NCBI RefSeq assembly: GCF_005222845.1
Contig: NZ_STFZ01000022.1
Coordinates: forward strand, 1-64,000
DNA from: Rhizobium sp. FY34
GTDB lineage: Bacteria > Pseudomonadota > Alphaproteobacteria > Rhizobiales > Rhizobiaceae
Length of the DNA stretch: 64,000 nt
Reading direction: 5' to 3'
The translations under genes were made by a program, and so were the position numbers. Below the pieces are notes generated by a model. The model was not told where the DNA came from, ran no database searches, and worked only from the letters and a program-made list of their open reading frames with translations. Shown one piece after another: positions 41,395 through 50,489 of the stretch (its first letter is position 1; each line of letters begins with the position of its first letter).

Positions 41395-41460
41395 GCGGCT
41401 GCCCCGTTGCGTCTTTCCCTGTCGCCCGGCATTTTGGGTCGGGCAGAGGAAACGTGACGC

Positions 41461-42126
41461 ATGAATGACCTGTTCCGATTCGGACGACCCTATGATTTTC
41501 ACGAGATCGTTGCCGATGGTGTCATCCATGGCATCGGCATCGTCTTGGCGCTGGTCGGTGTCACGGCGCTGATCTTCTATGCCACGCTGTGGTCGAGCCA
41601 TGGCGAGATCATTGCCGCCTGGGTCTATGGTGTGGGCCTGCTGCTCTGTCTGTCGGTATCCTTCACCTATAATATCTGGCCGCATTCGCGCACCAAATGG
41701 GTGCTGCGGCGCTTCGATCATTCAGCCATCTTTGTGTTGATCGCTGCCACCTATACGCCCTTTCTCCAGCGCGGCGCCTCTGATCCGCTGATCCTGTCCA
41801 TGCTGGTCTTCGTCTGGGCCATGGCGGTGATCGGCATCACGCTGAAATGCGTCTTTCCCGGGCGTTATGATCGCCTCGCCATCCTGCTTTATCTCGGCAT
41901 GGGCTGGAGCGGCATAGTGGTGGTGGCGCCGCTGTCGCAGCTTCTTCCCTCCGTCACGCTCTGGCTGATCGTCATCGGCGGCGTGATCTATTCGCTCGGC
42001 GTCATCTTCCATGTCTGGGAGCGGCTGCGCTTCCAGAACGCCATCTGGCACGGTTTTGTCATCTCGGCGGCTGCCGTGCATTATTCGGCGGTTCTCACCT
42101 GCTTCAGCCTGTCGGGGAGTGCGTAA
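41461..42126 (+). CDS. Hemolysin III / TrhA (YqfA) family membrane protein
   Basis: A 221-residue protein with seven hydrophobic helices, of the PAQR-related hemolysin III family. EIVADGVIHGIGIVLALVG and WPHSRTKWVLRRFDHSAIFVLIAATYTPF are the hallmark blocks with the conserved H and S/D. WHGFVISAAAVHY closes the metal site. In some bacteria, TrhA homologues regulate membrane energetics. Haemolysis is not implied. Confidence 0.9.
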   Translation: MNDLFRFGRPYDFHEIVADGVIHGIGIVLALVGVTALIFYATLWSSHGEIIAAWVYGVGLLLCLSVSFTYNIWPHSRTKWVLRRFDHSAIFVLIAATYTPFLQRGASDPLILSMLVFVWAMAVIGITLKCVFPGRYDRLAILLYLGMGWSGIVVVAPLSQLLPSVTLWLIVIGGVIYSLGVIFHVWERLRFQNAIWHGFVISAAAVHYSAVLTCFSLSGSA

Positions 42127-42224
42127 GGGGCGCCTCGGCACGCCGCCCTTCCGTAACGTCAGCGGCTGAGCGTTAACGGAATTTCAACCGCCCTCTGGTT
42201 GCATGCTTGCAATTGGAGCGCGAT

Positions 42225-43364
42225 ATGATGACGTGCAATGGATCATACAGGCGGCGGCATGATTTCGATCTTCTGCGCGTCGTGAGCTTTGGAACGCTGA
42301 TCGTATACCACGCCAGCCTGATGTTTGGCACGAAGCCATGGTTGATCAAGTCGGAGACACCCAGCCGTCTGATGGACCTGATCTCGGTCGCGTCGCATCC
42401 CTGGCGGATGAGCCTGCTGTTCCTGCTCTCGGGTTTCGTCACCTCATCGAGCCTTGGCCGGAAGACCGTCAAGGAGATTCGCAGTGCGCGCACCCGTCAG
42501 CTGCTGCTGCCGTTCATCGTGGGTGTTCTCCTGATCGTCCCGCCGCAGGTCTACCTTTCCGACACCAACCCGTTCCCTGATTTGTCCTATTGGCAGTTCT
42601 GGAAGGCCTACCTGATCTCTGCGGTCAGGCTCGAGCACGTGTGGTTTCTCGCCTATCTCTGGATCTACATCTTCGTCTGGTCGATGGTGTGGCCCCGGTT
42701 CGAGGCGCATTGGGCACGGATTGCGTCGACGGCTGCCGCGCTGCTGAAGGGCCCCAACCTGTTCCTGCTGCCGGTCGTCTTTCTGTCCCTGTTGCGGATC
42801 GTGCTTTATCCGGTCTTCGGAGAGGTGCTGATCATCACCCACGACGTGTATGCGCACGTACTATATTTTTCGATGTTCATGGCCGGCGTGCTTCTGATGA
42901 ACGAGGACGGCTTCTGGCAGGAAATCGACCGGCAGCGCCGGGTAAGCTGCGCCTTGGCCGTCATCTCCTTCACTGCTCTTGCGATCACCGTCGTTGCCGT
43001 GCCCCGGGAGCAGCTGTCGGATATAGTCCTCGTCGCAGTGCGCATCGTCAGATCGATCTTCCAGTGGAGCATGATCATCACCCTTCTGGCGTTTGCCCGA
43101 CGGTATGCGACGCGGCCCAACCGGGTGGTGACCTATCTCAACAACTCGATCATGACCTATTACGTCGTCCATCAGACGGTGCTGGTCGTCGCGGCCTATT
43201 ATCTATCGCGGGAGAGCCTTCTGGATGTGCAGGCCTTCGTCCCGGTTTGCATCGTGACAGCGCTAACCTGCGCGGTGATTGCGGAGGTGAAGCGCTTGGC
43301 CGCGATCTATTGTCCATCGACCGGTCTCCTGGCGGGGATGGGACACAAGCCAACGCGCCCCTAA
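42225..43364 (+). CDS. Acyltransferase 3 family membrane protein
   Basis: A 379-residue inner-membrane protein with about ten hydrophobic helices. It begins RRHDFDLLRVVSFGTLIVYHASLMF, with the catalytic R/D-x-x-R and histidine of the family. It acylates exported saccharides or glucans in known members (OpgC-like, NodX). No polysaccharide cluster is adjacent, so the acceptor is unknown. The ATG at 42225 with GGAG 8 bases upstream is preferred over an upstream TTG. Confidence 0.85.
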   Translation: MMTCNGSYRRRHDFDLLRVVSFGTLIVYHASLMFGTKPWLIKSETPSRLMDLISVASHPWRMSLLFLLSGFVTSSSLGRKTVKEIRSARTRQLLLPFIVGVLLIVPPQVYLSDTNPFPDLSYWQFWKAYLISAVRLEHVWFLAYLWIYIFVWSMVWPRFEAHWARIASTAAALLKGPNLFLLPVVFLSLLRIVLYPVFGEVLIITHDVYAHVLYFSMFMAGVLLMNEDGFWQEIDRQRRVSCALAVISFTALAITVVAVPREQLSDIVLVAVRIVRSIFQWSMIITLLAFARRYATRPNRVVTYLNNSIMTYYVVHQTVLVVAAYYLSRESLLDVQAFVPVCIVTALTCAVIAEVKRLAAIYCPSTGLLAGMGHKPTRP

Positions 43365-43486
43365 TCCCATGCAACGCGGACCCGTTCCTCGGCCCCCGCG
43401 TGGTCACCGGCGTTCCTCCAAGGCTCTTTACCGGGGGCTTTTTCGTCTGTTATAAGAGATGAAAGTCAACTATAGTGGAATAGCCC

Positions 43487-43987
43487 ATGGCCGCCGAACT
43501 GCTGATCCGCGATGCAACTGAAGCCGACCTGCCGGCGATCCTCGACATCTATAATGATGCGGTGGCCAACACGACGGCGATCTGGAACGACAACCTGGTC
43601 GATCTGGCCAATCGTCAGGACTGGTTTGCCGCCCGCCGCGCCCGCGGCTTTCCCGTTCTGGTCGCCGAGCAGAATGGCGTGATTGCCGGCTATGCCGCCT
43701 ATGGTGACTGGCGTGCCTTTGAAGGCTTTCGCCACACGGTCGAACATTCGGTCTATGTCGAAAAGGATCATCGCGGCGCCGGCATTGGCAGGCTTTTGAT
43801 GCAGGCACTGATCGTAAAAGCCCGCGAGGGCGGCGTGCATGTGATGATCGCCTGCGTCGAGACCGGCAACCAGGCCTCGATCCGCCTGCATCAGAGCCTT
43901 GGCTTTCGCGTGGCCGGCCAGTTTTCCGAGGTCGGCACCAAGTTTGGCCGCTGGCTCGATCTCACCTGCCTGGAACTGCGCGTGTAG
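43487..43987 (+). CDS. GNAT acetyltransferase, phosphinothricin/methionine-sulfoximine type
   Basis: A 166-residue GNAT enzyme. IRDATEADLPAILDIYNDAV is the N-terminal block of the Pat/MddA subgroup. HTVEHSVYVEKDHRGAGIGRLLM carries the acetyl-CoA loop and IRLHQSLGFRVAGQFSEVGTK with breaks is the C-terminal signature. Members acetylate phosphinothricin or methionine sulfone/sulfoximine. The actual substrate is not provable here. It is monocistronic. Confidence 0.88.
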   Translation: MAAELLIRDATEADLPAILDIYNDAVANTTAIWNDNLVDLANRQDWFAARRARGFPVLVAEQNGVIAGYAAYGDWRAFEGFRHTVEHSVYVEKDHRGAGIGRLLMQALIVKAREGGVHVMIACVETGNQASIRLHQSLGFRVAGQFSEVGTKFGRWLDLTCLELRV

Positions 43988-44060
43988 CGCATAGGGTATT
44001 TGCCAGACGCCCCGGCTCCTGCGGAGGTCGGGGCGCTGGTTGGCATGCGGGTCGCGATTG

Positions 44061-44579
44061 TCAGTTGCGACGTGCGGCATAACCCTGCGCAAGCTGGTCC
44101 GGCGGGCAAATGATCACGGTCTCGTTGTCGGCGCCGCAATCTTCCAGATAGGTAATGTCGGCGAATTCATCGATGACCAATTTCGGATAGGTCGGCCCGG
44201 CATCGCGAAAGGCCTTCATCTGGTCCAGATGATCGTTCTGGAAGCAGACGGTCTTGCCGGGATTGTCGCCAACCCAGGCCGGGAAGAAGATCACCCCATG
44301 CAGCCGGCGTTCCGTGAGATTGACGGCGACGCTGACAGTGGTGCCGGTCGGCTCATCCCAGGAGATCTTGAAGACCTTTGGGGCGAGGCGCACGATATGG
44401 GCAAGCTGGTCGCGGACCCAGCGGCCGCCCACCAGACCGGCATGGATGCGGTAGTCGATCGTGCGGTCGTTCTTCACATACATTTCGTACTGCCAGCCAT
44501 TTTCATAGGTGTAGATGAAATGCTGGCCCACCAGATCGGTCAGTTCTTCTGGCTTCGTGGATTCGAAAAGATCGGACAT
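44061..44579 (-). CDS. padC: Phenolic acid decarboxylase
   Basis: A 172-residue lipocalin-fold enzyme without cofactors that decarboxylates ferulic, p-coumaric and caffeic acids to vinyl phenols. IYTYENGWQYEMYVKNDRTIDYRIHAGLVGGRWV with breaks is the signature, including the paired tyrosines and the glutamate, and GVIFFPAWV and YPKLVIDEFADITYL are typical. It is divergent from a LysR-type gene that probably controls it. The trait fits a soil or plant-associated host. Confidence 0.92.
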   Translation of the reverse strand: MSDLFESTKPEELTDLVGQHFIYTYENGWQYEMYVKNDRTIDYRIHAGLVGGRWVRDQLAHIVRLAPKVFKISWDEPTGTTVSVAVNLTERRLHGVIFFPAWVGDNPGKTVCFQNDHLDQMKAFRDAGPTYPKLVIDEFADITYLEDCGADNETVIICPPDQLAQGYAARRN

Positions 44580-44659
44580 CTGAAATTCCTCATGCGTTGA
44601 TAATCATTGAGAATAAAAGAAAATTTCCGCTATTCCAGTTTCGAATTCGGTCCATTATC

Positions 44660-44674
44660 ATCGGATTATCCGAT
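44660..44674. promoter_or_regulatory. Palindromic site between padC and the LysR gene
   Basis: ATCGGAT-T-ATCCGAT is a perfect 15-bp dyad in the 119-bp divergent gap, 25 bases before the LysR start. It contains an AT-N11-AT spacing like LysR-box motifs. Confidence 0.6.
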
Positions 44675-44698
44675 TGATCGCTTCCGAGGTCCCTGTTC

Positions 44699-45601
44699 AT
44701 GTCCTTGTTGCCACGCTCCACGCTCGAACAATGGGGTGTCTTGCGCGCCATCGTGGCGGAGGGAAGCTTTGCGGCGGCAGCCGAACGATTGAACCGCAGC
44801 CAGTCCTCCATCAGCTATGCCATCGCACGGCTGCATGATGCGGTGGGCGTCGAGCTTTTGACGCTGCAGGGCCGGCGCGCCGCCTTGACGGAGGCCGGAG
44901 CGCGGTTGCTGGCGGAGGTGACGCCGCTTCTGGATGATCTGATGCGGGTGGAGCGGCGAGGCCAACATGTCGGCCGAGGCGGTGCGATCACCGTTCGTCT
45001 GCTGGTGGACAGGCTTTTTTCCCGGTCACGCCTGTTTTCCGTGCTGCGGGACTTTGCCTCCATCTGTCCGGATGCCGAGGTGCAGCTGGTTGAAACGGTG
45101 CGCCTGACTGTGACGGATGCCGATCCCGACAGCTATGATGTCGCGGTTCTGGCCGTCGAGGCCGGCAGCCGTGAGGTGGATATCATTGCGCATGTGAACC
45201 TGATCGCGGTTGCCCATGCGGCACATCCGCTCAATGCCTCAACCGTGGCCATCCGCCAGAGCACTCTCGCGCGCTATGCCTGCGTGGAGGTGCGCGGGTT
45301 GGAAGTGGAGGACGGCGCTCAGCGGCCGCCGGGACGGCTCTGGCGCATGAGCACTGTCGAATCCGCCATCGATGCGGTGCGCAGCGGCCTGTGCTTCGGT
45401 TGGCTGCCGGCCGATGCGATCCGCGCTGATCTGGAAAATGGCACTTTGCGGGCGCTGCCGCTGGCGATCGGGCGGGTTCGCCCGGTTCTGCACGGTTTGC
45501 GCGTCGCACGTGAAGACCTGTCCGATGATCATCCCGTAGCCATTCTGCGCCGCCTGCTGCAGGCCGGGCGGAGCGCGACAACCGGCGGGGCGGATGGCTG
45601 A
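44699..45601 (+). CDS. LysR family transcriptional regulator
   Basis: A 300-residue LTTR. The HTH is LEQWGVLRAIVAEGSFAAAAERLNRSQSSISYAI with breaks (about 9-42). The effector domain starts near residue 95 (ITVRLLVDRLF) and is typical in length. Position next to padC suggests control of phenolic acid decarboxylation with a phenolic acid as coinducer; this is inference. GAGG lies 9 bases upstream. Confidence 0.88.
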   Translation: MSLLPRSTLEQWGVLRAIVAEGSFAAAAERLNRSQSSISYAIARLHDAVGVELLTLQGRRAALTEAGARLLAEVTPLLDDLMRVERRGQHVGRGGAITVRLLVDRLFSRSRLFSVLRDFASICPDAEVQLVETVRLTVTDADPDSYDVAVLAVEAGSREVDIIAHVNLIAVAHAAHPLNASTVAIRQSTLARYACVEVRGLEVEDGAQRPPGRLWRMSTVESAIDAVRSGLCFGWLPADAIRADLENGTLRALPLAIGRVRPVLHGLRVAREDLSDDHPVAILRRLLQAGRSATTGGADG

Positions 45602-45663
45602 TCTGCCATGCGTGCCTCGCCCCGCCTGCCTTGACTCCCTATCGATGGGATGCGGACCGGCCA

Positions 45664-46593
45664 TCAGGCCGTGCGTCGGCTTGGCAGGGTCATGGCGATG
45701 ACGCCGATCATCACGAAGGCAAGTCCGATCCAGGCGGTAACGGAGAGCCGTTCGCCGAGAAAGATGGCGCCGATCGCCACGCCGATCGGAACGCGCAGAT
45801 AGGCCTGCGAGGTCGTCGCCACCGAACCGAGCGTCTGCACCAGACGGAAATAGATGACGAAGGCGAGCGAGGTGGAAAAGACCGAGAGCGCCAGAAGCGC
45901 CGCCAGCGAGGGCAGCGAGGGGCTGAGCGTCCAGGGATGATCGATGACGAGACTTGCGGGAAACAGCAGCACGGCACCGCAGACGAGCGAACCGGCCGCC
46001 GGCATCATCGGATCGAGACCCTTGAAATTCTTGCCGTAGATGGCAGCACAGGCATAGCAGACGGTGGCCGCCACCACGGCAAGCTGCGCCACGACATCGC
46101 GCCCCAACCCGTCCAGCGCGCCGACGCCGATGATCAGGCTCGCCCCGGTCAACCCGGCCGTAACGCCCAGAAGCTTGCGGCCGGAGACCGCCTCGTGCCG
46201 GGTGACGAATGCCGTGATGAGGAAGGTGACGACCGGCGTCAGCGAATTCAAAATGACGGCAAGCCCCGCATCGACGCTCTGTTCCGCCCAGGCGATCAGC
46301 GTGAAGGGCACGGCGCTGTTGAGGCAGGCCTGCACCAGGAAGCGGCCCCAGACAGCCCTGTCCCGCGGCATGCGAAGCCCCCTCAGTCGCAGGATCGCCA
46401 GCAGCAATGCACCGGCAAGCAAGGTGCGCGCGGCAATCAGCGTAACCGGCGGGATCGTTTCGATGCCGATTTTGATGAAGGTATAGGCCGATCCCCAGCA
46501 GGTGGCGAGCAGCAAAAGAAGAAGAAGTTCGCGGGCAAGTGTGCCCTGGGAGGTGCTTTGAGGTGTGTTCTGAAGGGTGTTCTGTACGGGCAT
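45664..46593 (-). CDS. EamA/DMT family transporter
   Basis: A 309-residue inner-membrane protein with ten hydrophobic helices in two EamA repeats. ATCWGSAYTFIKIGI starts the first and VVAATVCYACAAIYGKNF the second. Members export amino acids or metabolites; the substrate is unknown. A degenerate N-terminal tail (QNTLQNTPQSTSQGT) contains short imperfect repeats coded by CAGAACACC-like triplets. Confidence 0.85.
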   Translation of the reverse strand: MPVQNTLQNTPQSTSQGTLARELLLLLLLATCWGSAYTFIKIGIETIPPVTLIAARTLLAGALLLAILRLRGLRMPRDRAVWGRFLVQACLNSAVPFTLIAWAEQSVDAGLAVILNSLTPVVTFLITAFVTRHEAVSGRKLLGVTAGLTGASLIIGVGALDGLGRDVVAQLAVVAATVCYACAAIYGKNFKGLDPMMPAAGSLVCGAVLLFPASLVIDHPWTLSPSLPSLAALLALSVFSTSLAFVIYFRLVQTLGSVATTSQAYLRVPIGVAIGAIFLGERLSVTAWIGLAFVMIGVIAMTLPSRRTA

Positions 46594-46717
46594 CGGAAGG
46601 ACATTTCCTGTGGGTCTTGCCCGGACCCTATCCCCTCGCGAGTGCCATATGCTTCGATCGCGGACGAACTATCGCGTTGCTGCGGCCTGCCGCAGCAACG
46701 CCCTGTGGCTTGGCCCC

Positions 46718-47125
46718 TTACACCGGTTCAAACACCATGGAATGGCCGTTGATGCAGTAGCGCAGGCCGGTCGGCGGCGGGCCGTCGGGAAAGACATGGC
46801 CCAGATGCCCGTCGCAGCTGGCGCAGCGGATTTCCGTGCGCACCATGCCATGCGTTGTATCGCGCAATTCGCGCACGGCATCCGGTGTCACGGCGGCAAA
46901 ATAGCTTGGCCAGCCGCAGCCGGAATCGAATTTCGTATCCGAAACGAAGAGCGGCGTGTCGCAGCCCGCGCAGCGGTAAAGGCCCTTGTCCTTGGCATTC
47001 CAGTAGGGGCCGGTAAAGGCGCGTTCCGTGCCCGCCTGGCGCAGGATCCGGTATTGCTCGGGCGTCAATTGCTCGCGCCACTCCGCATCACTCTTGATCA
47101 CCTTCGGCGTGATTGTCTCCGTCAT
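46718..47125 (-). CDS. msrB: MsrB, peptide-methionine (R)-S-oxide reductase
   Basis: A 135-residue thiol enzyme repairing oxidised methionine. Zinc cysteines C52, C55 (CAGC) and C101, C104 (CASC) are present, as is the catalytic C124 in RYCINGHS. The substrate block is [11 protein letters not shown], whose C70 may be the resolving cysteine. The start at 47125 has AAGGAG 6 bases upstream. A cytosolic location is likely. Confidence 0.95.
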   Translation of the reverse strand: MTETITPKVIKSDAEWREQLTPEQYRILRQAGTERAFTGPYWNAKDKGLYRCAGCDTPLFVSDTKFDSGCGWPSYFAAVTPDAVRELRDTTHGMVRTEIRCASCDGHLGHVFPDGPPPTGLRYCINGHSMVFEPV

Positions 47126-47327
47126 CGCTTGCTCCTTGGGGTTTCTGCCTAAATAGGGAGGGTGCGTGTCCCGAAAAAGGCCGGATAGTGGTTGATTTCG
47201 ACGCACAAGACGTTGAGCCGGTCAAACCCATGGCTTACACAGGGCCAAGCTACAACGATCAGACGCCGAATTGACGACGGGAGACGTAGAGCATGATGCC
47301 CAATGCGGCGAGGAGGCCAGGGAAACC

Positions 47328-49685
47328 ATGATCACCCTGTTGTGTCTGTTCCTTCCTTTCATCGCTGCCATTGTCGCGCCCTTTGCCACGCGCCGGCTGG
47401 GGCATCAGGCGGCCTGGCTGCTGGCCGCGGCACCGGCCTTTGCCTTCGTCTATTTTACCGGATATCTGCCGGAAATTGCAGCCGGCGAAGTGGTGACCGG
47501 CGGTTTTGTCTGGGTGCCCAGCCTCAACCTGTCGTTTTCCTGGTTCATTGACGGTCTGTCGCTGACCTTTGCGCTGCTGATCACCGGCATCGGCACGCTG
47601 ATCGTGCTTTATTCCGGCGGCTATATGAAGGGTCATCCGCAACAGGGGCGCTTCTTCTCGTTCATCCTTCTGTTCATGGGCTCGATGCTCGGCGTCGTGC
47701 TCTCCGACAGTTTCCTGATGCTGTTTGTCTATTGGGAACTCACCTCGATCACCTCCTTCCTGCTGATCGGCTTTGACCATGAGCGGGCAGCCGCCCGGCG
47801 CGCGGCATTGCAGGCGCTGGTGATTACCGGTGGCGGCGGGCTCTGCCTGCTCGCCGGATTGATCTTTCTCTGGAATATCAGCGGCGTGACGCAGCTGTCG
47901 CTTCTGGTGCATGCCGGCGATGTGGTGCGCCAGAGCCCCTTCTATCTGGCGGCGCTGCTGCTCGTGCTGGGTGGCTGCTTCACCAAGTCCGCGCAATTTC
48001 CCTTCCATGCCTGGCTTCCCAATGCCATGGAAGCACCGACACCGGTCTCCGCCTATCTGCATTCGGCCACCATGGTGAAAGCGGGCGTCTATCTTTTGAT
48101 GCGGCTCAACCCGACGCTGGGCGATATGCCGGCCTGGGAAATCCTGCTGCCCTTCTTCGGCGGCGTGACGCTGATTGCCGGCACCTTCCTGTCGCTGCGC
48201 CAGACGGATCTGAAATTGATGCTGGCCTATACGACCATGGCCTCGCTCGGCCTTCTGGTCATGCTGACCGGCTTCGGCTCCGATCATGCCATTATCGCTG
48301 CCGTCCTCTATCTCGTGGCCCATTCGCTGTTTAAAGGCGCGCTGTTCATGGTCGCCGGCCTCATTGATCACGAAGCGGGCACGCGCGACGTGACGCGGCT
48401 TGGCGGCCTGATGCGGGCCATGCCGATCACCTTTGGCGCGGCCCTGCTTGCCGCTCTGTCCATGGGTGGCCTGCCGCTTTTCCTCGGCTTTCTGGCCAAG
48501 GAAGAGATCTATTATGCGCTGGAAGGCGGCAATCTGCGCGCCATCGTCTTTGCGCTCATCGCCGTCATCGGCAATGCGCTGATGTTTGCCATCGCCTTTG
48601 CCGTGGCGCTGAAGCCGTTCCTCGGCCCCAAGGTGGACACACCGAAACAGGCGCATGAAGGCCCGCTTCTATTGTGGATCGGCCCGGCGGTTCTTGCCGT
48701 TCTCGGCCTCTGCGGCGGCCTGTTTTCCGGCATTCTGCATCGCTTTGTCTCCACGCCCATGGCCAGTGCTGTGGAAGGCGTGCCGACGCAGGTTTCGATT
48801 TCCACCATCCCGCATATCGGTGTTCCGCTTCTCCTGTCGCTTGTCACCGTGGCGCTCGGCGTCCTCGTCTATCTGCAGCTGTCGCGCGCCCGCGCCCTGA
48901 TGGTGCGCCTCATGGATGGCATCGGCCCCGGCCCGGACCGCGCCTTTGATGGCTTCATTGCCGGTCTGGTGCGTCTGTCGGTGCTGGTGACCCGGTTCGT
49001 CCAGCCCGGCCGGCTGGAAGTCTATCTCACGGCCACTTTCATCTTCCTGGCGCTGACGCTTCTGGTGCCGCCGATCCTCTATGGCGAGCTGCCCGCCGTG
49101 CCGCTCTTCCCCTCGGATGTGGCGCTGCATGAATGGGGCTTCTTTGCCATTGCGCTCATCGGTCTTGTAGCCGTGCTGATGGCCAGCAACCGCCTGACCG
49201 CGATTGTCTCGCTCGGCATTCAGGGCTTTGCCGTGGCGGTGATCTTCCTGCTGTTTGGCGCACCGGATCTGTCGTTCACGCAGTTCATGGTCGAAACCCT
49301 GTCGGTGGTCATTCTGGCGCTCGCCATGACACGGCTCAGCCTGTCGCCATCGGATCATCGGCCGATTGCGCACCGGCTTTTCGATGGCACGATTGCGCTT
49401 GCCTGCGGCCTGGGCTTTGCGCTTTTGCTGCTCAAATCCACCCAGAGCGTGTTTGATGACCGCCTGACGGATTTCTTCAACGCCTATTCGAAAATCATCG
49501 CCCACGGTGCCAATGTGGTGAATGTCATCATCGTCGATTTCCGCGGCGTGGATACGCTGGGCGAAATCGCCGTGGTGATGATCACCGGGCTTTCGATCCT
49601 GGCGCTGATCCGCATCCGCCCCGGCGGCGGGGCGACAAAACCGGCCGATAACAATCCCGATGCCAATGGGGGAGGGCGGCGATGA
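47328..49685 (+). CDS. mnhA: Mrp/Mnh antiporter subunit A
   Basis: A 785-residue membrane protein, first gene of the mrp/mnh operon. It is homologous to NuoL. The proton-antiporter module (about 60-450) contains [15 protein letters not shown] (with the lysine/glutamate proton path), the [34 protein letters not shown] block (broken by residues near 225-260) and [10 protein letters not shown]. The C-terminal part (about 555-775) has the MbhD/MbhE-like DUF4040 segment [21 protein letters not shown] with breaks. It is needed for Na+ or K+/H+ exchange and alkaline or salt tolerance. Confidence 0.95.
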   Translation: MITLLCLFLPFIAAIVAPFATRRLGHQAAWLLAAAPAFAFVYFTGYLPEIAAGEVVTGGFVWVPSLNLSFSWFIDGLSLTFALLITGIGTLIVLYSGGYMKGHPQQGRFFSFILLFMGSMLGVVLSDSFLMLFVYWELTSITSFLLIGFDHERAAARRAALQALVITGGGGLCLLAGLIFLWNISGVTQLSLLVHAGDVVRQSPFYLAALLLVLGGCFTKSAQFPFHAWLPNAMEAPTPVSAYLHSATMVKAGVYLLMRLNPTLGDMPAWEILLPFFGGVTLIAGTFLSLRQTDLKLMLAYTTMASLGLLVMLTGFGSDHAIIAAVLYLVAHSLFKGALFMVAGLIDHEAGTRDVTRLGGLMRAMPITFGAALLAALSMGGLPLFLGFLAKEEIYYALEGGNLRAIVFALIAVIGNALMFAIAFAVALKPFLGPKVDTPKQAHEGPLLLWIGPAVLAVLGLCGGLFSGILHRFVSTPMASAVEGVPTQVSISTIPHIGVPLLLSLVTVALGVLVYLQLSRARALMVRLMDGIGPGPDRAFDGFIAGLVRLSVLVTRFVQPGRLEVYLTATFIFLALTLLVPPILYGELPAVPLFPSDVALHEWGFFAIALIGLVAVLMASNRLTAIVSLGIQGFAVAVIFLLFGAPDLSFTQFMVETLSVVILALAMTRLSLSPSDHRPIAHRLFDGTIALACGLGFALLLLKSTQSVFDDRLTDFFNAYSKIIAHGANVVNVIIVDFRGVDTLGEIAVVMITGLSILALIRIRPGGGATKPADNNPDANGGGRR

Positions 49686-50101
49686 ACACCCTGATTTTCC
49701 GCAGTGTTGCGCCGTTTCTCACGGCGCTGATGATCATGTTCTCGATCTTCGTCCTGTTACGCGGCCATAACGAACCGGGCGGCGGCTTTATCGGCGGGCT
49801 GATTGCCGCCTCCGCCTTTGCCATTTACGGCATTGCCTATGGCGTTGCCGCCGTGCGCCGTGCGCTGTGGTTCCACCCGATGTCGATTGCCGGTTCAGGC
49901 CTGCTTCTCGCCGCCCTGTCCGGCTTCGTGTCTATCCTCGCCGGCGTGCCCTTCATGACCGGCATCTGGATCTATCCGCGCCTGTTTGGCGTCGAGATAC
50001 CGCTTGCCACCGTCATGTCCTTTGATATCGGCGTCTATCTCGTCGTCGTCGGCGCCATCACCTCGATTGCGCTTGCGCTCGAAGAAAAGGAGCGCGACTG
50101 A
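49682..50101 (+). CDS. mnhB: Mrp/Mnh antiporter subunit B
   Basis: A 139-residue protein with four hydrophobic helices. [20 protein letters not shown] is the family signature. It overlaps mnhA by four bases (ATGA) and mnhC by one base, so all three are translationally coupled. It is part of the membrane-embedded Mrp complex. Confidence 0.95.
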   Translation: MNTLIFRSVAPFLTALMIMFSIFVLLRGHNEPGGGFIGGLIAASAFAIYGIAYGVAAVRRALWFHPMSIAGSGLLLAALSGFVSILAGVPFMTGIWIYPRLFGVEIPLATVMSFDIGVYLVVVGAITSIALALEEKERD

Positions 50102-50478
50102 TGGAAGCGGTTTTCTCCGTCCTGGTCGCCGCCTTTTTCTCAGCGGCCATCTATCTCATCCTCTCCAAACATTCGGTGCGCATGCTGCTGGGCATCGCCA
50201 TTCTCGGCAATGCGGTCAATCTTTTGATCTTCACCGGTGGCCGGCTGACGCGCGAAGTGCCGCCGATCATCGGCGCGGGTCTCGACAGCCTGCCGGCCGG
50301 TGCCGCCAATCCGCTGCCGCAGGCGCTGATCCTGACGGCCATTGTCATCTCCTTCTCCTTCTTTGCCTTCCTGTTGACGCTGACCTACCGCGCCTATCAG
50401 GAGCTTGGCACCGACAATACCGATGAGATGCGGCTTGCCGAGCCGAAGGATGACCCCATGCCGCCGCTCGGCTACTGA
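50101..50478 (+). CDS. mnhC: Mrp/Mnh antiporter subunit C (NuoK-like)
   Basis: A 125-residue NuoK-like protein with three helices. SVRMLLGIAILGNAVNLLIF and PLPQALILTAIVISFSFFAF carry the conserved buried glutamine/glutamate positions. It is coupled to mnhB by TGATG overlap and lies 11 bases before mnhD. Confidence 0.95.
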   Translation: MEAVFSVLVAAFFSAAIYLILSKHSVRMLLGIAILGNAVNLLIFTGGRLTREVPPIIGAGLDSLPAGAANPLPQALILTAIVISFSFFAFLLTLTYRAYQELGTDNTDEMRLAEPKDDPMPPLGY

Positions 50479-50489
50479 AAGGGACGATC

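Noticed and set aside
46577..47152. 191-codon plus-strand frame over the msrB region
   Set aside because: MsrB on the minus strand has all catalytic and zinc cysteines, so the plus-strand frame is a shadow.
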